Part shown: piece after piece, positions 59,045 to 64,000 of the stretch
Layout of the letters: each line of letters starts with the position of its first letter
How positions within the stretch are numbered: position 1 is the stretch's first letter
Assembly: GCA_017613275.1 (NCBI GenBank)
Contig: JAGAED010000016.1
Location: 1-64,000 of the forward strand
DNA length: 64,000 bases
Direction: 5' to 3'
DNA from: Clostridia bacterium
Lineage (GTDB): Bacteria > Bacillota > Clostridia > TANB77 > CAG-508
Program-made: the position numbers and the translations under genes
Notes under the pieces: generated by a model
The model's database searches: none
The model's input: the letters and a program-made list of their open reading frames with translations, nothing else
Told to the model about the DNA's origin: nothing

Positions 59045-61024
59045 CTATCTTTTTATAACAAGTCTATCAAATTTATTACGAATATATTTCTCAAGTTTCA
59101 CCATAAACTCGTCTGATTGTATTTCCTTTTTTGCAACCATATCTAAGCCCTTTTCCCAGCTTGCAGTAAGTTTAGGATTCAGCATATCTGGCATTGAATA
59201 ATTTACAATATCGTAAATTGTTTCTCCTTTTAAAGTTGGAGTTATTATTTGAGTTTTTGTATTAATTTCAATATACTTTATTTTCTCGAGTTTTTTAATT
59301 ATTTCCGCTCTTGTAGCAGATGTACCAATTCCAGCACCTTTTATTTGTTCTCTTAATTCTTCTTCTTCAATTAGTTTTCCTGCATTTTCCATAGCAAGGA
59401 TAATTGAACCAGAATTATAACGTGTTGGTGGAGATGTCTCCGCTTCTTTAATCTCATAATTTTTTACCAAAACAGCTTGACCTTTTTTTAGATTTTTTAA
59501 AATCTCTAAATTATTATCATCTTCCTGTTTATCTTGCTCTTCATCCTCATTTTTGCTAGAGTTTTCCACATTTTGTGAGTTTTCTGTTGATTTATTGTTC
59601 TTTTTTTCTGGTTTTAGTACTTCTAAAAAGCCTTTATTTACGCAAACTTTACCAGTTGCATAAAATGTTTCATTTTCAACCAATATTGTAGCATTTACTT
59701 TGCTATATTCTGCAGGTGGATAAAATATTGCAATAAATCTTTTTACAATTAGTTTATAAACCTTTTTTTGTAAATCTGGTAATTTATCATAGTTTTCGTA
59801 CCCTTGCCCTGTTGGAATAATTGCATAGTGGTCTGTTATTTTGCTATCATTAACATACTTAGTTTTTACTAAATCTGTTGAATATTTTTCTTCAACCATT
59901 TTGTTTATATAGCCTTTTACCTCTTCATCTTGGTATTTTGTTGCAATCCCATTTAAGTTTTTCTTTATTTCTTTTGCAACAGCTGTCGAAAGCACTCTGG
60001 CATCTGTTCTTGGGTATGTTACCAATTTTTTCTCATACAAATTTTGAATTATCTCCAAAGTTTCATCTGGCTTGATTTTAAACCTTTTTGTACATTCATT
60101 TTGAATTTCGGCCAAGTTAAATAATAATGGTGCATTTTCTTTTTGTTTTGATTTCTTTAGTTCTGTAACAACCGCTTCTTTGCCAGCTAAACTTGCAATA
60201 AATTCTTTTGCCTCATCTTCTTTTTTAAATCCTGTTTCATTGTACAATTTAGGAGATTCAAATACTTTTGACTTTTCGTTAACTTTCCATTCCGCCTTAA
60301 ATGATGAAGTTTCATCTCCAAATTCTCCTAATATTTTATAATACTTTGTTTTAACAAAGTTTCTTATTTCTCTTTCACGAGATACAACCATTCCTAAAAC
60401 ACATGTCATAACACGCCCTACTGAAATTGAGGCCTTTTCTTCCTTTATTTTATTTGCTAGATTTCTTCCGTAAATTATTGATAATAATCTTGAAAAGTTT
60501 ATTCCAATTAAGTAGTCTTCTTTTGCCCTTAAATATGCACTATCTGACAAACTATCATATTCAGATAAATCTTTTGCTTCTCTTATTCCTCTTAAGATTT
60601 CTTCTTCTGTTTGAGAATCTATCCAAACTCTTTTCATCTTAGCATTTGGATTTGGCTTTGCCATCATAAAAACAAGCCTTTGAATGTATTCTCCTTCTCG
60701 CCCAGAGTCTCCCGCATTATAGATTTCTTCTATATCATCTCTTTGCATAAGTTGCTGAATTATATTGAATTGATTTTGAACCGCAGGAATTAGTTCATAT
60801 TTCCATTCTTCTGGTATAAATGGTAATGTATCCAATCTCCAAAACTTTAATTTTTCATCATATTTATCTGGATAACTCATTGTTACCAAATGTCCCACAC
60901 ACCATGTTATTATCCAGTCATTTCCTTCTATATATCCATTTTTTCTTTGACTATTGATTTTCAAAGCCTTTGCAAATTCCATTGCAACTGATGGTTTCTC
61001 TGTTATTAGTAATTTTTTTCCCAT
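59045..61024 (-). CDS. topB: DNA topoisomerase III-like type IA topoisomerase
   Basis: A 659-residue type IA topoisomerase. The Toprim domain starts with LLITEKPSVAMEFAKAL (residues 4-20); the second acidic motif is NAGDSGREGEYIQRLV, where the usual DxD is D-S-G, as in some Clostridia enzymes. The catalytic tyrosine lies in LVTYPRTDAR. A Ser/Asn/Glu-rich insertion (about residues 480-510) is unusual. No zinc fingers at the C-terminus. It relaxes negative supercoils and decatenates DNA. The start at 61024 (MGKKLLIT) follows AAGGAAG; a TTG further up would contain this site. Confidence 0.93.
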   Translation of the reverse strand: MGKKLLITEKPSVAMEFAKALKINSQRKNGYIEGNDWIITWCVGHLVTMSYPDKYDEKLKFWRLDTLPFIPEEWKYELIPAVQNQFNIIQQLMQRDDIEEIYNAGDSGREGEYIQRLVFMMAKPNPNAKMKRVWIDSQTEEEILRGIREAKDLSEYDSLSDSAYLRAKEDYLIGINFSRLLSIIYGRNLANKIKEEKASISVGRVMTCVLGMVVSREREIRNFVKTKYYKILGEFGDETSSFKAEWKVNEKSKVFESPKLYNETGFKKEDEAKEFIASLAGKEAVVTELKKSKQKENAPLLFNLAEIQNECTKRFKIKPDETLEIIQNLYEKKLVTYPRTDARVLSTAVAKEIKKNLNGIATKYQDEEVKGYINKMVEEKYSTDLVKTKYVNDSKITDHYAIIPTGQGYENYDKLPDLQKKVYKLIVKRFIAIFYPPAEYSKVNATILVENETFYATGKVCVNKGFLEVLKPEKKNNKSTENSQNVENSSKNEDEEQDKQEDDNNLEILKNLKKGQAVLVKNYEIKEAETSPPTRYNSGSIILAMENAGKLIEEEELREQIKGAGIGTSATRAEIIKKLEKIKYIEINTKTQIITPTLKGETIYDIVNYSMPDMLNPKLTASWEKGLDMVAKKEIQSDEFMVKLEKYIRNKFDRLVIKR

Positions 61025-61087
61025 GTTTACTTCCTTCAATTTGTAAAAGTTCTAAAATAAAATATATAACATATTTTCTAAAAAAAC

Positions 61088-61127
61088 AAGCGAACACCTG
61101 CAATTTTTGAAAAAATAGTGGTCGCTT
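61088..61127. other. Hairpin between divergent topB and leuS
   Basis: Stem AAGCGA-CAC with GTG-TCGCTT, one mismatch, 20-base AT loop, with T-run on the plus side and T-run on the minus side. It lies upstream of both divergent genes and outside the leuS transcript, which is an odd place for a terminator. Confidence 0.6.
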
Positions 61128-61139
61128 TTTTTATTTTCC

Positions 61140-61168
61140 TTGATTTTCCGTTAAAAATGTTATATAAT
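61140..61168 (+). promoter_or_regulatory. leuS promoter
   Basis: TTGATT (61140-61145), 17 bases, TATAAT (61163-61168), giving a leader of only about 30 bases. There is no room for a T-box, so leuS is not T-box controlled here. Confidence 0.82.
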
Positions 61169-61203
61169 TTGTGAAAATCGTGATTTCGAAAGGAGTAATA
61201 ACA

Positions 61204-63600
61204 ATGACATACAATCATTTAGAAGTTGAGAAAAAATGGCAAGAATATTGGGAAAAAAATAAAACATTTTATACAGATGTATGGGACTTTTCAAAACCTA
61301 AATATTATGCATTAGACATGTTCCCATATCCATCAGGAATTGGATTACACGCAGGCCATGTAGAAGGTTATACAGCAACAGATGTTGTTGCAAGATATAA
61401 AAGAATGAGAGGTTACAACGTTCTACATCCAATAGGATGGGACGCATTTGGATTACCAGCAGAACAATTTGCTATTAAAACAGGTAAACACCCAGATGGA
61501 TTTACACAAGCAAATATAGAAACATTTAAAGGTCAAATCAAAAATTTAGGACTATCTTATGATTGGTCAAAAGAAATTTCTACTGCAGATCCAAAATATT
61601 ATAAATGGACACAATGGATTTTTAAAAAATTATTTGAAGATGGTTATGCAAAAATTGTTGAAATGCCAGTTAACTGGTGTGAAGAACTTGGAACAGTTTT
61701 AGCAAATGACGAGGTTATAGATGGAAAAAGTGAAAGAGGTGGATACCCAGTTGTTAGAAAGAACATGAAACAATGGGTTATTGATACACCTAAATTTGCT
61801 GAAAGATTACTTGAAGGATTAGATGAACTTGATTGGCCAGAATCAACTAAAGAAATCCAAAGAAATTGGATTGGAAAATCTGTTGGTGCTGAAATAAACT
61901 TTAAAGTTGACGGATTTGAAAATGCTCAATTTACAGTATTTACAACAAGAGCAGATACTTTATTCGGTGCTACTTATTGCGTACTAGCTCCAGAACATGA
62001 ACTTGTTGAAAAAATTACAACTTCTGCTCAAAAAGAAGCTGTTGAAAAATATATTAAAGCGGCAGCAGCAAAATCTGATTTAGAAAGAACAAACCTAAAT
62101 AAAGACAAAACTGGTGTATTTACAGGAAGCTATGCAATTAACCCTGTAAATAACAAAAAAATACCAATTTGGATTTCAGATTATGTTTTAGCTAGTTATG
62201 GAACTGGAAGCATAATGGCTGTTCCAGCTCATGACCAAAGAGATTATGAATTTGCTAGTAAATTTGGAATAGAAATTATTCCTGTTCTAGAAGGTGGAGA
62301 CATTTCTAAAGAAGCATTCATTGGAGATGGAGTTCACATCAATTCAGACTTCCTAAATGGTCTAAATAAAGAAGATGGAATTGACACAATGATTAAATGG
62401 CTTGAAGAAAGAAAAATTGGAACTAAAAAAGTAAACTACAAAATCCATGATTGGATTTTCGCTCGTCAAAGATATTGGGGTGAACCAATTCCAATTATCA
62501 ATATGGAAGATGGAACACACATCCCTCTAGATGACAATGATTTACCATTGGTTTTACCTAAACTACAAGACTATGCTCCAAGTAAAACTGGAGATAGCCC
62601 ACTTGAAAAAGCAACTGATTGGGTTAATGTTGAAGTTAATGGAAAAAAAGGTAAAAGAGAAACAAGTACAATGCCTGGTTCTGCTGGTTCTAGCTGGTAT
62701 TTCTTAAGATACTTAGATCCAGATAATGATAAAGCTTTAGCAGATCCTGAATTAATAAAACACTGGTTACCTGTTGACTTATATATGGGTGGACCTGAAC
62801 ATGCAGTTGGCCACTTAATCTATTCAAGAGTTTGGAACAATTATTTATTTGATAAAGGAATTGTTGCAACAAAAGAACCTTTCAAAAAATTAGTTCATCA
62901 AGGAATGATTCTTGGTGCTAACGGAATCAAAATGGGTAAAAGATATCCTGATTTCGCAGTTGATCCTAATGATATTGTTAGAGATTATGGAGCTGATACA
63001 ATCAGATTATATGAAATGTTTATGGGACCAATTGAAGCTAACAAACCATGGAACGTTGATGGAGTTGAAGGTGCTAGAAGATTTATAGATAGAGTTTATA
63101 GAATTTTTGAAGATAAAGAAATATCTGATAAAGAAAACAAAAATCTTGAAAAAGTATATCATCAAACAGTTAAAAAAGTTACAGAAGATTTAGATAGACT
63201 TCAATATAATACAGCAATTAGCCAAATAATGATTTTTGTTAATGCTATTTATAAGGAAAATCAAGTTCCAACAGAATATGCTGAAGGATTAATTAAAATG
63301 TTAAATCCATTCTCCCCTTTTGTTACTGAGGAAATATGGAATAAATTCTTGAAACATGATGACACAATTGCATATGAACCTTGGCCAACATTTGATGCTG
63401 CAAAAGCAATTAGTGATGAAATAACATTACCTATTCAATTTAACGGTAAATTAAAAGGCACAATCCAAATTGGTTTAGATGAGGATGAAGCTACTATTAA
63501 AGAAAAAGTTCATGAAGCAATTAGCGATAAATTGGATGGAAAGACTATTGTAAAAGAAATTTATGTAAAAAATAAGATTTATAATATTGTAGTAAAATAA
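61204..63600 (+). CDS. leuS: Leucyl-tRNA synthetase
   Basis: A 798-residue class I synthetase charging tRNA-Leu. HIGH-like motif in [15 protein letters not shown] (here HAGH). The CP1 editing domain (about 225-415) has TTRADTLFG and [15 protein letters not shown]. The zinc-less CP and the [16 protein letters not shown] block are typical. The KMSKS loop is replaced by [13 protein letters not shown], a variant form of the motif followed by the usual [24 protein letters not shown] at 61204 follows GAAAGGAG by a normal distance; upstream in-frame GTG codons overlap that site. It ends in a tight terminator. Confidence 0.97.
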   Translation: MTYNHLEVEKKWQEYWEKNKTFYTDVWDFSKPKYYALDMFPYPSGIGLHAGHVEGYTATDVVARYKRMRGYNVLHPIGWDAFGLPAEQFAIKTGKHPDGFTQANIETFKGQIKNLGLSYDWSKEISTADPKYYKWTQWIFKKLFEDGYAKIVEMPVNWCEELGTVLANDEVIDGKSERGGYPVVRKNMKQWVIDTPKFAERLLEGLDELDWPESTKEIQRNWIGKSVGAEINFKVDGFENAQFTVFTTRADTLFGATYCVLAPEHELVEKITTSAQKEAVEKYIKAAAAKSDLERTNLNKDKTGVFTGSYAINPVNNKKIPIWISDYVLASYGTGSIMAVPAHDQRDYEFASKFGIEIIPVLEGGDISKEAFIGDGVHINSDFLNGLNKEDGIDTMIKWLEERKIGTKKVNYKIHDWIFARQRYWGEPIPIINMEDGTHIPLDDNDLPLVLPKLQDYAPSKTGDSPLEKATDWVNVEVNGKKGKRETSTMPGSAGSSWYFLRYLDPDNDKALADPELIKHWLPVDLYMGGPEHAVGHLIYSRVWNNYLFDKGIVATKEPFKKLVHQGMILGANGIKMGKRYPDFAVDPNDIVRDYGADTIRLYEMFMGPIEANKPWNVDGVEGARRFIDRVYRIFEDKEISDKENKNLEKVYHQTVKKVTEDLDRLQYNTAISQIMIFVNAIYKENQVPTEYAEGLIKMLNPFSPFVTEEIWNKFLKHDDTIAYEPWPTFDAAKAISDEITLPIQFNGKLKGTIQIGLDEDEATIKEKVHEAISDKLDGKTIVKEIYVKNKIYNIVVK

Positions 63601-63625
63601 AAAAGTTGCCTTCGGCAACTTTTTT
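63601..63625. terminator. Bidirectional terminator
   Basis: AAAAGTTGCC/GGCAACTTTT stem with a TTC loop and T-runs on both strands, between leuS and the converging gene at the right edge. Confidence 0.88.
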
Positions 63626-64000
63626 ATTTTACTACTTTTACAGTTTGTTTTTTACCAAAAATCTCTTTTAACTTTCTAAGTAACATTGCGAAGAAGCTTT
63701 CCTTTTTTATTTTTGCTAAAGCTGTTTCTTCACCTTTTTCTATTACATTGTATTTGTGTTCCAATGCAGCCATTTGCTCTACATAGTAATCATGGAAGAA
63801 AGTATATCCATCTGTTGAACCAAGATAATCTTTGAAATTGTATAGTTTTCTTCTATATTTTTCTACTTGTTCTAATGTTTTTATTTTTTTGAAACTGTTA
63901 TTGAAATAGCTTGAAATTATTTGATTTTGTGTCTTTAAAAATGTTAATAGTATTTCATTTTTTATTTCTTCTATTTTTCCAGTTATATTAGCACATTTTC
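63624..64000 (-). CDS. Partial gene running off the right edge, function unknown
   Basis: The minus strand is open from 64000 to a TAA at 63624-63626 (about 124 residues, start outside the window). The visible part is helical and Lys-rich: FLKTQNQIISSYFNNSFKK, LEQVEKYRRKLYNFKDYLG, DGYTFFHDYYVEQMAALEH, then a basic tail KESFFAMLLRKLKEIFGKK. No domain recognised; the coding nature is supported by the absence of stops, normal codon bias and the shared terminator. Confidence 0.78.
   Translation of the reverse strand, partial: KCANITGKIEEIKNEILLTFLKTQNQIISSYFNNSFKKIKTLEQVEKYRRKLYNFKDYLGSTDGYTFFHDYYVEQMAALEHKYNVIEKGEETALAKIKKESFFAMLLRKLKEIFGKKQTVKVVK

Overview
The window looks like chromosome from an endospore-forming, very AT-rich Clostridia-type member of the Bacillota, probably an uncultured or anaerobic lineage. 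The evidence is the gene content (spo0A, spoIIGA-sigE-sigG, a Spo0E-like peptide, a YlmC/YmxH protein, the murA-ftsQ-DUF881-DUF881-sbp-ftsA-ftsZ order), strong AGGAGG ribosome sites, many TTGACA-17-TATAAT promoters, tRNA genes with encoded CCA, and stable-RNA promoters preceded by GTGTTGACA. Most genes lie on the minus strand and end in clear stem-loop terminators.

Layout. Positions 1-400 hold two strong minus-strand promoters and a leader that point off the left edge, probably towards an rRNA operon. 577-5092: a zinc-ribbon membrane protein, ymxH and two large unrecognised proteins. 5180-18265: sporulation sigma factors, division and cell-wall genes, a Spo0E-like peptide, two M16 peptidases and rpsU. 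An unannotated structured RNA with its own promoter and terminator sits between sbp and ftsA. 18478-25977: small membrane proteins, DUF421/DUF4363, plsC-cmk with an ATPase-Asp23 protein, two tRNAs and a 30-residue-repeat protein. 26164-36723: tetR with a nonsense-interrupted acyl-CoA synthetase gene, a Lon-type protease, spo0A, and housekeeping enzymes. 36883-38000: rpsF-ssb-rpsR. 39115-42334 is an accessory island: an ORF6N gene with unusual palindromes, a Xre regulator, and a frameshifted pilin-like/Big2/lectin-like gene. 42385-64000: smc-DUF951, UDP-sugar pyrophosphorylase, an unusual 858-residue protein, pgeF, RNA methyltransferases, mfd, topB, leuS and a partial gene at the right edge.

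How parts work together. MurA, FtsQ, Sbp, FtsA and FtsZ serve peptidoglycan synthesis and septation. SpoIIGA, sigma-E, sigma-G and Spo0A serve the sporulation cascade, and the Spo0E-like peptide probably tunes Spo0A phosphorylation. RpsF, Ssb and RpsR form the usual ribosome/replication operon.

Most notable: (1) sigE carries a one-base insertion in region 4.2. (2) The pilin/lectin gene carries a one-base insertion with the same local signature, an extra C immediately before GGAAT. (3) A 35-bp palindrome inside the ORF6N gene, encoding its conserved LRSQIxT motif, recurs in variant form as two free-standing hairpins just downstream of that operon. (4) The sbp-ftsA gap holds a strong candidate structured RNA. 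(5) A palindrome exactly fills the promoter spacer between the Xre regulator and the pilin-like gene. All assignments come from reading the sequence and family knowledge; no database search was run.
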